A DNA stretch of 64,000 nucleotides from Phytophthora sp. 'mugwort' (Eukaryota; Oomycota; Peronosporomycetes; Peronosporales; Peronosporaceae): contig JAUCEF010000017.1 in assembly GCA_033558025.1 (NCBI GenBank), positions 3,658,001 through 3,722,000 on the forward strand. The letters are read 5' to 3'. Position 1 is the stretch's first letter. The number at the start of each line of letters is the position of its first letter. A program made the position numbers and the translations under genes. The notes under the pieces were generated by a model. It searched no databases. It worked only from the letters and a program-made list of their open reading frames with translations, and had not been told where the DNA came from. Shown here piece after piece: positions 34,442 to 44,549 of the stretch.

Positions 34442-36198
34442 TCAGTTTGCGCATGTTCCGCTTGCTTCCCGGGAGAACGGACAGTTATTGCAATGTGGGG
34501 GGCGCACAGGCATTCCCACAACAGTCGAATCCAGTATCGCGTAATTTATGACGGAGGTATATAGTCTTTCAGTCTTGCAAACGGATGGTCGAGTTTGTGG
34601 GATAGATATCGCAAGCACGTACACTTCATATGAGCTACTATCATGTTGCTTCATTTCTCTCAAAACGTATTCCTTCCACGAGTCTCTTTTGCTGTACGGC
34701 CATTTCATAGCAGCCGCATTTTTTTCTCTCCAACGTTCGATTGCTGGTACAAGATATTTGTAGCATCGCGAAATAGTTTCCTCGATCCAGGTTTTATTTT
34801 GCATGGGGTCGTAGACAATTATTTCGAAATTTACCATGTTAACAATGACAAGTGTCCAATGTATCAGATACATGACATGGCGCAATAATGAACTCCCACA
34901 TTTTCCAGTTCGTCACTGTACTTAAACCTCTAACATCTTCGCTTTGAATGTTTTCGGTGACAAGCGGTACACCTCATGAGCTATCCCATGCTCTTGGGTC
35001 TTCTCCATCAATTTGAGCATGTAAGCGCTACCCTGTCGTGCGCAAAGTTTCGTTAGCACCATCGACATTGATGTATCGGAAAGCCACCGGTTTGACGATA
35101 AAAGTGCTGAAAATCTCTGCGATATCACAGCTTCCCAGATCGCTATCATTTAATGTCACCTGTGTAGCCAAGGTTGTGATATCCAGTACTTGCAACAGGT
35201 CTTGTGCTAATGACTGATCGCTTTGACCTTTTCCACCAAAAATGTCATAAATTGCAGGCTTGTCATCCCATTCACTACGCAACCAATTGCACGTTTCCTT
35301 TCTAATTATGAAAGCCCGACGAAACGTATGGTAGTCCTGGATAGCGAAAATGAGTTTGTCTTCGTAATAAAGCAGCGCTTTTTTATGCGCACGGTGAGGC
35401 GACCATAAAAAGGCGGATCTCCATCCAGGCCTAGTTTAATGCTCAGTTTCTTGCGGTAATCTGCCAAGGGCTTGGTGTAGTTGGCAACGACGCCGAATGC
35501 AAATAAAACACTTGCGCTTGTTTCGACCTGTTCCATGTCATGAGCAACGGTTACGAATTTTACAGCATCCGCGGATCCGTTAGAATAACAGAGATGCCTG
35601 CTATCGCTTCTGCAAAATGAGGTTTTGGTTTCGGCTGCTGCATCCAATCCACAATGTTCTTGATGTTGATACCTTTAGACCACGATTATGTCCTTACTGT
35701 GGCCGTCACACCAGGAAAAATCATTTGTTTTGTCGATCCGCGGCGACGTTGATGGTTTTTACGCCCAGTGTGAATAACGACAGGAAGCTTCAAAATGCGT
35801 AGTGCACCATTTTTTTTGAACCCTCCCTTTAATCTCTGTGGACGTCGCATTAATTGATCGAGAAGCCACGCTGGTATCATTCGCAGCATGCCCGCACCAG
35901 ATCGTCCTGGACGACTAACCTCAATGCAATTTTCGTCTGATGACACATCTTCGTTGCTGCAGCTGCCAACGTTAACAGGACAAAGCGCACTGCAAGGGCG
36001 CGCCAAGTCAATAGTCTGACGAGCCTTATTTTCAGCGTCAGCATCAATGTCCTTTTTAACCCCACCTGAGCGGGCGAATTGACTGGGAGGATCTGCACCA
36101 TCAACAACACGGTCGGCTTTCCTGACAAGTAATTGGGCCTGCCCCTCTCTTCAACTTGCTGTAAACAACACGCTTACAAGCTTTATTGGGGTTATGAC
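34442..36198 (-). pseudogene. Ulp1-like (C48) protease region of the MULE, active-site Cys lost
   Basis: The frame is broken in several places, but the C-terminal 250 residues read as a cysteine protease of the Ulp1/SENP family. NRWLSDTSMSMVL (about 35080) matches the WLxD entry. HWTLVIVNMVNFEIIVYDPM (34855-34797) supplies the catalytic His and Asp. The segment expected to carry Q..D..CGVFV reads KQHDSSSYEVYVLAIS (about 34640), with YEV in place of CGV. Upstream pieces (SASVLFAFGVVANYTKPLAD, about 35540) have no recognised family. Ulp1 enzymes remove SUMO-like modifiers. Here it would be an element-encoded accessory, now dead. It follows the transposase in the same orientation, interrupted by Copia. 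Confidence 0.6.
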
Positions 36199-36203
36199 AG
36201 ACC
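36199..36203. repeat. Copia target-site duplication, left (agacc)
   Basis: agacc lies immediately left of the LTR that starts at 36204. The same five bases follow the right LTR at 40910-40914. Confidence 0.9.
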
Positions 36204-36487
36204 TGTTGAAATGCTCTTGTTGGTTTGAGGGCAAATGCCGAAGTGAGTTCTATTGTCTCCTTACTCTTGCTAACCTGCTTCTACTTACCTTGTGTCCCAG
36301 GAGTAAATCGGAATATCGACCAATCCGATCCATCCACGTGTTCTCAACTGCCCCCCCTTTTTCAGCACAACGCCATTGCGTGAGCTCGCATGCATTGCGT
36401 CATCGCTGCATGTGCCTGCACGCATCGTGTCATCACTGCGCATGGGCATGACGTCACCGCTTCGCATATACGGCGCACACATCAACA
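36204..36487 (-). repeat. Copia 3' LTR (284 bp)
   Basis: It starts tgttgaaatg and ends catcaaca. It matches 40626-40909 with one difference that I can find (tgcctgc versus tgcccgc, position about 36418 versus 40840). On the minus strand it is preceded by a purine-rich tract (gcggcgagtgggag, 36488-36501). Confidence 0.95.
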
Positions 36488-37190
36488 CTCCCACTCGCCG
36501 CATGCTGAGCGGTCTTGGTTCGGACGCCGCTCCCTGCGAGCAAGAACTGCAGTCTCTTCGTCCCGACCGCCTTCGTGAGCATGTCCGCCAGCTGACCTTC
36601 CGTCCCAACGTAGTCCACCGTGATGATGTCCCGGGCCACGTTCTCGCGGATGAAGTGATGCCTGATGTCGACGTGCTTGGTCCGCGCATTGTAGCCGGCG
36701 TTGCTTGCCAGTGCAATGGCACCTTGGTTGTCCTCCCAGACTTGCGTCGCTCCCACTTGCTCATGACCCAGGTCCTTGAGCATCGCACGGTCCACAGCAC
36801 CTCCTGCGTGCACAGGCTTAACGCCATGTACTCCGCCTCCGCCGAGCTCAGCGCCACCGTGCGCTGGTACTTGGACTTGAAAACGACCGGCGCGCCGCCA
36901 ATCATGATCATGATCCCGGATACCGAGCGGCGGTCGTCCAGATTGCTGCCCCAGTCCGCGTCCGTGTATGCCTCCAACACTACCTTGCCGTCGTTGCCGC
37001 TGTAGATGACCCCGAAGTCCTTCGTCGTCTTCAGGTAGCGGAGCACACGAATGGCTGCCTTCCAGTGCTGCTGCCCAGGGTTCTCCAAGAACCGCGACAG
37101 CTGCGTGACGATATATGCCACGTCCGGGCGCGTGCAGGTCGTGATGTACAACAAGCATCCGATCAAAGACCTGTACGGCTTGGACCTCAT
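36488..37190 (-). CDS. Copia RNase H region (frame broken once)
   Basis: Minus strand from 37190: SKPYRSLIGCLLYITTCTRP, then the RNase H core EAYTDADWGSNLDDRRSVSG with the catalytic Asp, KSKYQRTVALSSAEAEYMAL with Glu, then a shift near 36780 into the frame with VWEDNQGAIALASN and HVDIRHHFIRENV, ending LADMLTKAV. It degrades the RNA strand of RNA-DNA hybrids during reverse transcription. The first shift relative to the RT frame is at about 37190. Confidence 0.85.
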
Positions 37191-39697
37191 GCCTCGCGCT
37201 CAGCGTTCGTGGTCGGCGATTGCATCTTCGTCAACTTCATGCCGGACTCGCACGGGTTCACCACCGCTTTCACGTCTTGCTGGTTGAACCGGTTCACGAC
37301 GTCGTCGATGTAGCGCGTCTGCCTGATCATCAACGTGCCGGCCGTGTGGTCATGGTCCACCTCCATACCGAGGATGAACTTGACCTCGCCGAGCTCCTTC
37401 ATCTTAAACGCGCTCTTCAACGCCATCTTGACCTCGTCAATCTCTTTGTTGGTCTTGGCGGCGATGATCATGTCGTCCACGTACAAGCAGACGTACACGT
37501 AGTTGTCCTTGGAGCCCTTCACGTAGACGCACTGGTCTGCCCCGCAGCTGCGGAAGCCGATCTTCATAAACACGGCGTGGATCGTCTGATGCCACGCGCT
37601 CGCGGCCTGCTTGAGGCCGTAGATCGCCTTGTCCAGCTTGCACATCATGTTCTCCGCGTTCGTGATGCCGTACGGCACTTCCATGAACACTTGCTCCTTC
37701 AGATCACTGTTCAGGAACGCTGTGTCCGCGTCCAGCTGCTCTGTGACGTAGGCCTTCGCCACCACCACCGACAGCACAACCCTGATCGAGTTCATGTTGG
37801 CGACGGGCGAGTACGTCTCGAAGAAGTCCACGCCGAACTTCTGCTTGAAGCCCTTCGCCACCAACCGGGCCTTGTACCGCACAACTCGGCCGTGCTCGTT
37901 CCGCTCCTTAGCGAACACCCATCGACACCCAATCGGCCGGGCGCCAGACGTCCGTCGAACCAGCGTCCACGAGCCATTGTCCGCGTGCGCCTTCAACTCG
38001 GAGTTCATCGCCTTGATCCACTCTGACGCCTCGTTGCTCTTCATGGCCTGTTGGTATGTGGTAGGCGCGTCGTCAGCGTCTCCCACACTGGCAGCGTAAG
38101 CCAGTACCGCTTCGGCGAGCAGTCCGTCCTCGTCGACTCGAGGTCGCTTAGGCGACGGCGGCCAGAAGTGGTCGTCGTTGTCCGGGTCGTCCTCGTCGTT
38201 CACCTTGTACTCGTCTGCAACGTCTTGAAGAGCAAGGACTGAGTCACGAGGGCGTCGGACTCGTTCGGGTTCCGGGTGGAATACAAGATTGTCACTGAAG
38301 GTTGCCCCTGGCGTCCTTCGGTATCTTGCCAGCTCATGCCTCGTCAACTCGTCCGACTCAGCCTCGGGCATCTCCGTGTCTTCCTCATGGCTCTCCTCCA
38401 CCGATCCCATCGGCTCTTCAGTAGCGGGTTGGCGCTCTTGCTCGTGCTGCACGACGTCATCGACGTCCTCCGTCGAATGGATGACCGTCGTGCTCTCCGT
38501 CGGCGCCGAGTCGTAGATGCCGTCTACCTCGCGCTCGTCGAGCTTCATCGACCTTGTCACCTTCACCTTGTTCGACTCCAAGTCGTACACGCGGTAGCCC
38601 TTCGAGTTCTCGGTGTACCCCAAGAACATGCACTTGAAGCTCTTCGGCTCCAACTTGGTGCGCTTTGCCTTGTCGACGTGAGCGTACCCGACCGAGCCGA
38701 ACACGCGCAAGTGGTCCAGTCGCGGCTTGCCCCTGAACGCCAACTCGTACGGCGTCCTGCTCGAGTGCGTAATGGTCGTGGACCGGTTAATCAGGTACAC
38801 CGACGTACTGACCGCCTCGGCCCACCACATCGTTGAGATAGCCTTGTAATACAACATGCTGCGGGCCTTCTCCATGATCGTGCGGTTCATGCGCTCCGCC
38901 ACGCCGTTCTGCTGCGGGCTGTAAGGCACGGTCTTCTGGTGAACGATCCCGTTCAACGCGCACAACCTGTCCATCTCCTTGTTGACGAACTCCGTGCCGT
39001 TGTCCGAGCGCAGGCACTTGATGCGCTCTCCCCACTGGTTCTCGTACAAGTTCATGAACGTCTTGAACTTGACGGGCACCTCACTCTTCTTGGTGATGAA
39101 GTACGCCACCACGTACTTGGAGTAGTCATCCACAAACGTGAGCACGTACCGGGCCCCGCCCTTAGACTTCGTCTTCATGGGCCCCATGACGTCCGTGTGC
39201 ACCAACTGCAACACCTTCGTCGTCTTCGACAGCGATCGAGACGGGAAGTGCGCGACCGTCTGTTTGCCCTTCATGCAGCCCCCGCACAGCGTCATGGACT
39301 TGCGGTCCAACGTGGGCATGCCAGTGGTGGCGTTCTGCGTCTTTGCCAGCGCGTCCTTGTCCAAGTGGCCCATGCGCGCATGCCACAACTCCCACTCACT
39401 GTCGACTCCGGCGTACTCCACGTAGTGCGCCATGTCCTTCTCGCAGTCGAGCACGTAGGCCTTGCCGACCTTCTTGCCCAACGCGATCGCCTTGGACTTG
39501 TTCCAGATCGTACACGACTTCTTCTGAAACTCCACGCTCATGCCGCGCTCCGCCAGCCTGCTGACAGACAACAGCTGCCGGTCCAGCCCGGGGATGTACA
39601 TCACATCGACCATCTTAATGCGCGTGCCGTCGATGCCCGTCAGGCGCACCGACCCCGTTCCCACCACCCGGATCTTCTTGCCGTCCGCGATGGTCAC
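37187..39697 (-). CDS. Copia integrase-reverse transcriptase polyprotein segment
   Basis: 836 codons open. The N-terminal part still belongs to the protease end (MYIPGLDRQLLSVSRL). Integrase: zinc finger LWHARMGHL...CGGCMKGK, core Asp in HTDVMGPM, Asp in LRSDNGTEF, and Glu in QQNGVAERMNRTIMEKAR. An acidic linker carries RYRRTPGATFSDN. Reverse transcriptase: AMNSELKAHADNGSWTLV, QLDADTAFLNSDLKEQVFM, and the active site YVYVCLYVDDMIIA. It ends at the shift before RNase H. These are textbook Copia motifs, so the assignment is secure. Confidence 0.93.
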   Translation of the reverse strand: MTIADGKKIRVVGTGSVRLTGIDGTRIKMVDVMYIPGLDRQLLSVSRLAERGMSVEFQKKSCTIWNKSKAIALGKKVGKAYVLDCEKDMAHYVEYAGVDSEWELWHARMGHLDKDALAKTQNATTGMPTLDRKSMTLCGGCMKGKQTVAHFPSRSLSKTTKVLQLVHTDVMGPMKTKSKGGARYVLTFVDDYSKYVVAYFITKKSEVPVKFKTFMNLYENQWGERIKCLRSDNGTEFVNKEMDRLCALNGIVHQKTVPYSPQQNGVAERMNRTIMEKARSMLYYKAISTMWWAEAVSTSVYLINRSTTITHSSRTPYELAFRGKPRLDHLRVFGSVGYAHVDKAKRTKLEPKSFKCMFLGYTENSKGYRVYDLESNKVKVTRSMKLDEREVDGIYDSAPTESTTVIHSTEDVDDVVQHEQERQPATEEPMGSVEESHEEDTEMPEAESDELTRHELARYRRTPGATFSDNLVFHPEPERVRRPRDSVLALQDVADEYKVNDEDDPDNDDHFWPPSPKRPRVDEDGLLAEAVLAYAASVGDADDAPTTYQQAMKSNEASEWIKAMNSELKAHADNGSWTLVRRTSGARPIGCRWVFAKERNEHGRVVRYKARLVAKGFKQKFGVDFFETYSPVANMNSIRVVLSVVVAKAYVTEQLDADTAFLNSDLKEQVFMEVPYGITNAENMMCKLDKAIYGLKQAASAWHQTIHAVFMKIGFRSCGADQCVYVKGSKDNYVYVCLYVDDMIIAAKTNKEIDEVKMALKSAFKMKELGEVKFILGMEVDHDHTAGTLMIRQTRYIDDVVNRFNQQDVKAVVNPCESGMKLTKMQSPTTNAEREA

Positions 39698-40581
39698 CTC
39701 GACGTCCGAGTCGAGGTCCTTGTATCAAACAAGTCGTTGCGGTGAGGCGTCATGTGCGCCGTCGCACCGCTGTCGATCAGCCACCCAGCCGACCGACTCT
39801 TCCCAACGGCGAAGACCGCGTCGTCGTCGTTGTTGCCCGCGTTCGGGTCCGAGCAGTCCCGCTTCATGTGGCCCATCTGGCCGCAGTTGAAGCACTTGCC
39901 CTTGAAACCGCCGTTCTTCCTTGAACCGAAGGCCTTGCTGCCCTTGCCGCCCCTGAAGGTTTTCGCGCCTTTGAACTTACTGCCGTTCGCAGTAGCCTTT
40001 AGCGCGCGCTCAGTGCCTTCCTTCTTGTCGAGGCGCTCGTACTCCTTGAGTAGCTTCTCCTTCACCTCGATCAACGTGAAGTCTTTCACGTTCTCCACGA
40101 TCGAGCAGATCAACTCGTACTCCGTGGGCAGACTGCTCAGCAGGATGACCAGCTGACGAGCCTCGTCCAGCGGTTCTCCGAGCGTCTGCAGACCCACGAT
40201 GAGCTCGTCGAAGTCGTCCAGGTGCTTGGCCATGGTCACGCCGCCCTCCATCTTGAACTCGTGGAGGCGACGGGTCATCGTCACCCGGTTGTGCATGGTC
40301 GTCCGGTTGTAGAAGTCGCGCAACGTGTTCCAGGCCATGATGGCCGACGTCGCCGAGCGGATCTTCGTGTGGTGCTCCACCGCCACACCTTGGGCTATGA
40401 GCCCGAGCGCCTTCATGTCATTGAGCAGCCACGCCTCCGTCATCTCCGACGGGTCCTTCACCAACTGCACGTGCGCCAACAGCCCCTTCCTCGCCAGCGT
40501 CATCCGCATGGCGAACTCCCAGTGGAAGTAGTTGTCGCTTCCCAGGATGATTTCAGCTTTCTTGGCGGACGTGGTGGTCAT
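39694..40581 (-). CDS. Copia Gag-protease ORF
   Basis: The likely start is ATG 40581 (MTTTSAKKAEIILGS). The frame is open further up, but into the LTR. The capsid-like UBN2/Gag domain follows (YFHWEFAMRMTLARK, LRDFYNRTTMHNRVTM, DFDELIVGLQTLGEP, ILLSSLPTEYE), then a basic linker, the zinc knuckle CFNCGQMGHMKRDC, and the aspartic protease entry WLIDSGATAHMT. A one-base loss in GATTACAAGG-like sequence near 39720 separates it from pol. Confidence 0.9.
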   Translation of the reverse strand: MTTTSAKKAEIILGSDNYFHWEFAMRMTLARKGLLAHVQLVKDPSEMTEAWLLNDMKALGLIAQGVAVEHHTKIRSATSAIMAWNTLRDFYNRTTMHNRVTMTRRLHEFKMEGGVTMAKHLDDFDELIVGLQTLGEPLDEARQLVILLSSLPTEYELICSIVENVKDFTLIEVKEKLLKEYERLDKKEGTERALKATANGSKFKGAKTFRGGKGSKAFGSRKNGGFKGKCFNCGQMGHMKRDCSDPNAGNNDDDAVFAVGKSRSAGWLIDSGATAHMTPHRNDLFDTRTSTRTSR

Positions 40582-40625
40582 GGCGGTACTGAAGCTTGGT
40601 CTTGAGCGTCTTGCGGCTGTTAACC

Positions 40626-40909
40626 TGTTGAAATGCTCTTGTTGGTTTGAGGGCAAATGCCGAAGTGAGTTCTATTGTCTCCTTACTCTTGCTAACCTGC
40701 TTCTACTTACCTTGTGTCCCAGGAGTAAATCGGAATATCGACCAATCCGATCCATCCACGTGTTCTCAACTGCCCCCCCTTTTTCAGCACAACGCCATTG
40801 CGTGAGCTCGCATGCATTGCGTCATCGCTGCATGTGCCCGCACGCATCGTGTCATCACTGCGCATGGGCATGACGTCACCGCTTCGCATATACGGCGCAC
40901 ACATCAACA
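40626..40909 (-). repeat. Copia 5' LTR (284 bp)
   Basis: Same ends (tgttg...aaca) as the left LTR. On the minus strand the sequence directly after it is ggttaacagccgc, where the primer-binding site should lie. I could not assign a tRNA. Confidence 0.95.
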
Positions 40910-40914
40910 AGACC

Positions 40915-43223
40915 CAAACTCTGGCATAGTAGCTCGACGACGTTTGCGTGATGCAATGTCTTCCCATAGTTGGCCCCGAAGCATTCTATTTGATTCGATA
41001 CTGGTATTAATATCTGGGACCAAAACAGCGCAGAATTTTGCATTCCACCGGTCCAATACAGCACTAGCAGGTGCATTTGTCATCTTCTCGACATCGAACC
41101 ACACGTACATATGTAGCACACGGAAGTCCAACCTATCTTAAATCGACTGCATGCGCAAGATAACCCAGTGTCGGTCACAGCGAATAATATCGAGATGGAT
41201 CACGTCGACCTCACCGATCCTTTTGGCTGTAATCCCCAATTGATGACGAATGCGAAGGTAGGAAGCGTACTCGCGTTTAATTGCCAAACGAAAACTCACT
41301 GACCACATTTCCCAATTGCTGGAATTGAGAAGGGTCACATAGACACCGGCACGAGGTTCTTTGACGGTAGACAAGCTCGTTGCGTAGCTCTGTCATCGTA
41401 ATCCCTTAATAGAGCAAAATTGCATTTACACATTTGTCTAAACTCGTCGATTGGTTAACCAATGTCTTCATTTGCTTCCAAATCGCCTCCAGTCTGTTTG
41501 TAGTGGTGTTCCCAGCGTAAAAAAATTGTTCACGCTCGCAGTTAGCCCACATCACACGGCATGTATGTCAATGCCCCTGTAGATACTTCCAAACGCGGGG
41601 CAAATATCGTCACAAGGTTTTAGGTCCTCCCAGCATCTCTTAAATGTCGAGCCTCTCTGTTCGTACATTGCGTCTCGGAAATGCGTTTCAACCGATCTCG
41701 ACAATTCGGCTTGATGCCATACTTTGGTTCTTTCAACTTTCTCTGAGTTCGTATATGGCGTGGAACTGACAAAGTAATACCTGTTCATTCTAGCACGTAC
41801 AGGTTCGATTAGTCCCAGCTCTATTTTGTAGTGGGATCTATCAGCAACGTACGCGACACCTGAACACTTCCTCGATGATACTCCACTCCTTAAAGTCCTT
41901 GTCTATCACGAATGTCTGTCCTCTCAAAGTCTACAAGCGACTTGAAAAATTGAAGCCAACGTCGCATGGTTTCCACAGTTTGGTTTTGCACAATCATGGA
42001 GCATTAAATAATGCTGTGTTGCGCTTGATGCTTTGTGTTGTAAATGCCAAGAACTAACAAACCAGCAGGTTCGCAACTTTTTGCGCTTGTGTTTACGGTG
42101 GGGTATCAGTAGACGAGCGAATCGAAGATTTCACGAAGAGTTACACGCGAATCGATGGAAATCACTGCATGGTTATCCATGATGACGATGATGTCACGGT
42201 TGGCATAGTATTTGTGAGTGCTGCTCAGCTGAAAATGTACTCGCGTTGGGGGGAGTGCTTACTGCTAGACTGGATCCACAATACAAACAATATGGGCTTC
42301 TACCTTGGTAAGTGGCAGGGTGCGGATATGTTCCTAAGACACCCATGCTAATTGTGCGTATTTGCAGGCGAGCTAATGGTTACCGCAGTTGCGGGGAAGG
42401 GGTCTCAGTGTGCGAGATGACCTCCGAATAACGTCAAACCATTATCTTACCAATTTCGGCAGAAATGAAATTTGCAAGATGTTTCATGGGCGCGTGCACC
42501 TTTCGCATGTCATCAATCTTCTTCCCGAGCAGTTTAGACGGCACAACCTTGTTTTTCTTGAGATGCTGGTATATTTCAGTGCTTACCCGATAGTTGTGGA
42601 TCACTTTCTGCAAAGGAAGATAGATTAATAAAAGGTTTGCTGTCCAAGTAGCCGAGATTCGAATGTACCTGGTTCCGAAGGGCAATTATGATCTGCCCTT
42701 TTCGGTTCTTTGCGACTATACTAATAAATCCCGCAGAACAACCAGTAAAGCGCCGTTGATTTTGATTCAGCAGGCCGGACCCACGCGGAACGTTCAGGCA
42801 GTCATGTGTGCATTTAAATATGCATCGAGCCAACGGGAAATCCTCGTGGTCAGGAACGATGAATTTAACGTAAGGATACTTGTCTTGACGGACTCTAGCA
42901 TAACATACAATGTGAGATCGCGCTTCTTTAATAACCTGCCGGTTGCAACAAGCTCGGGCGTACCTTTCGTTGTTGAGCGACGCAGTCTGTGTATTTCGTT
43001 TTGCGGAAATGCACAAAGTTTCTCTCACAGTAAACGGCGAGATCGAATTCGAGCTCCGCCCGTGAATGAAAGATGCATCCCATTCCAAAGGTAGGCAGCT
43101 CCACGGCAATCGAACTGTCGTGGCATGCGACGATCTCTTCTCGCAGTTGTTTGTACTTGGACTCGTTGTTTTGGGGCTCAGGGCTTTCGTAAAATGTGAT
43201 GATATGCAGGAATCACGCTCCAC
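40915..43223 (-). pseudogene. MULE transposase with internal inversion
   Basis: N-terminal DNA-binding part on the minus strand, 43223-42434 (ARSHIVCYARVRQDKYPYVK, YQHLKKNKVVPSKLLGKKID). The catalytic C-terminal half is also minus: FVIDKDFKEWSIIEEVF at about 41935-41870, QCFH-like region, and GNTTTNRLEAIWKQMKTL at about 41510-41450. The piece that belongs between them, with the DDE entry MYSRWGECLLLDWIHNTNNM, is on the plus strand at 42061-42430. It even keeps a 59-nt intron (gtaagt at 42317 to gcag at about 42366) before GELMVTAVAGKGSQ. So about 370 bp was inverted in place. Stops and shifts occur elsewhere too. Confidence 0.7.
42061..42430 (+). other. Inverted catalytic segment of the MULE
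   Basis: The plus frame reads RIEDFTKSYTRIDGNHCMV, SAAQLKMYSRWGE, LLLDWIHNTNNMGFYLG, intron, ELMVTAVAGKGSQ. In related MULE transposases this lies between the N-terminal and DKDxxEW parts, which are here on the other strand on either side. The breakpoints (near 42060 and 42430) are approximate. Confidence 0.65.
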
Positions 43224-43542
43224 AATACAGGAAGTCTCTGAAGATGTTTCATTCCCTCGTTCGACAGCGCCGGTTTGCTCGCAGATGCGTTCAACGCAGG
43301 CGGGAGCACGCTAGCCTCCTCGTAAGACGAGGCAGGCACGTCGGACGCCATGACGTCACAATATGGTACTCGCAAGGCAATGTCAATAGGGCAGCTCCGT
43401 CGCAATCGAACAGCCACATATAGCTGGAAGCTCTGGCGAAGAGCAGCTGGTCTGCGATGCAAGTCTGTAATTTAACAGCTGAGAGCGTGCGGAATTTGCC
43501 GCGATTATTGACGTCAATTTTCTGTTCGAATGAGGTCTTGAG

Positions 43543-43577
43543 TTAAGATGGTGCTGGAGAGCACGACTCAGATGGTG
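43543..43577. repeat. Right putative terminal inverted repeat of the MULE
   Basis: Read in reverse it gives CACCATCTGAGTCGTGCTCT and then a GCACCATCT block, matching the left end at 33694. Confidence 0.55.
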
Positions 43578-43632
43578 AGATGATGATTTAAAGCACCACC
43601 TGAGTGGTAGTGTGAATAATATCCGCATCGTA

Positions 43633-43681
43633 TAGTGAAATATGGGGGCCTGCACCCCCTGCAAGCCCCCATATTTCACTA
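43633..43681. repeat. 16-bp foldback at the start of the mariner fragment
   Basis: tagtgaaatatggggg (43633-43648) and cccccatatttcacta (43666-43681) are perfect inverted copies with a 17-nt loop. The right arm is the first part of the mariner coding fragment. Confidence 0.9.
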
Positions 43682-44088
43682 CGATGTGGAAATTGTGAAA
43701 GCTGGTGACAAGGATGGCTGGAACATCGAGCTGATGTGTCAGCCACCGCGCTCGCCGTATATGAACGCCTTAGACCTTGGGGTGTTCAGCGCCCTACAGG
43801 CACTTCAACTCAAGCAGACGACGAAAAATTTAGACGGATTGATCCATGCCGTAACAGAAGTTTTTTTTTTTTTTTTAAGTGTCTCCCGCCAGCCAAGATC
43901 GACAAATGTTTCGTAACATTGCAGAAGGTTATGCAATCAGTAATAATTTGTGCTGGAGAGAATAACTACAAGCTGCCGCGGGTCCGGAAGGACTATTTTC
44001 GAGGATTCGCGATGGCTATCGCACTCAAAGTCACACAAGAAGTCGGAGACAACGGGGTTGCTGCTCTCGAAACAGTGCGTAACTTTTA
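43669..44088 (+). pseudogene. Mariner-like transposase, C-terminal part
   Basis: The plus strand reads DVEIVKAGDKDGWNIELM, then PPRSPYMNALDLGVFSALQ with the third catalytic Asp (NALD), and KNLDGLIHAVTEVF. It then runs into a 16-nt poly-T tract (43861-43876) that shifts the frame to LPPAKIDKCFVTLQKVMQ and NYKLPRV..DYFRG. Oomycete mariner transposases end this way. The N-terminal and central parts are absent here. A central fragment lies on the other strand at 44700-44982. Confidence 0.8.
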
Positions 44089-44549
44089 GCGTAAATGTTA
44101 GACTAGGCACATTTTTAAATCATAAGATTTGCAAATGCACTTGCTTCTGATTGGCAAATAAATCGAATAGAAGGCGGAAATTCATGGCTATCAAAACCAC
44201 GCGTAAACAGGATTAAAATAACACTGTCGCCCCTGAAAATATGCCAGCAGATAGAACGATCAGAGACGAACACAATCATACCTGTCCGACAAGAAACGGA
44301 AAAATACTCAATGAAATGCGGCGTCGAATGTTGCGACCATTGAAAGGTCGCTTAGTTGGCCTCGTCCTGCAACTGCCAAAACTACCCCAAAGCGGCTCCA
44401 GAATGTAAGAAGGCGCTCACTTGCGCTTTCAGATACTGTCAGCAGCTCTTTGGTCTGACCTATAGATCCGATGCTGCTGCCGAGTGAGGTTTTACTGCAT
44501 AACTATACGGAATGAATAAGTACGTAAATAATCGGAAGTCGTTTAAGCG
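44089..44549. other. Gap between two mariner fragments
   Basis: Nothing recognisable is seen on either strand. Confidence 0.5.

Larger units (their letters stand above)
36204..40909 (-). mobile_element. Young Ty1/Copia LTR retrotransposon, complete with LTRs and TSD
   Basis: 4706 bp, minus strand, between identical agacc duplications. Order: 5' LTR, Gag with CCHC knuckle, protease, integrase, reverse transcriptase, RNase H, 3' LTR. This is the Copia order. LTR divergence is about one base in 284, so insertion is recent. The coding frame is broken three times (about 39720, 37190 and 36780), each explainable by loss of one base from a run (TT to T, CC to C, CCC to CC). Either the element mutated quickly or the assembly has homopolymer errors here. 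It sits inside the MULE between transposase and Ulp1 regions. Confidence 0.93.
33694..43577 (-). mobile_element. MULE with transposase and Ulp1-like regions, carrying a nested Copia
   Basis: Left end (plus strand) CACCATTTGAGTGGTGCTCT from 33694 and, reversed from 43576, CACCATCTGAGTCGTGCTCT match over about 34 bp with 6-7 differences. This suggests terminal inverted repeats. Inside, on the minus strand: MULE N-terminus (43223-42434), an inverted middle piece (42061-42430, plus), the transposase C-terminal half (about 41992-40915), the Copia insertion (36199-40914), then an Ulp1-like ORF region (36198-34442). Without Copia the element is about 5.2 kb. MULEs that capture Ulp1 (C48) proteases are known from plants. 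33728-34441 holds no readable domain and is AT-rich. Confidence 0.6.

Noticed and set aside
37220..39745. Long plus-strand ORFs (268 codons each at 37220-38026 and 38939-39745, 186 at 38276)
   Set aside because: Antisense to the Copia pol frame; composition (R, H, V, L rich) and exact phase relation show they are shadows of GC-rich third positions.
36204..40909. Reading the Copia frame breaks as programmed ribosomal frameshifts
   Set aside because: Three shifts in three different contexts, each fixed by one extra base in a short run, none with a slippery heptamer and pseudoknot that I can see.
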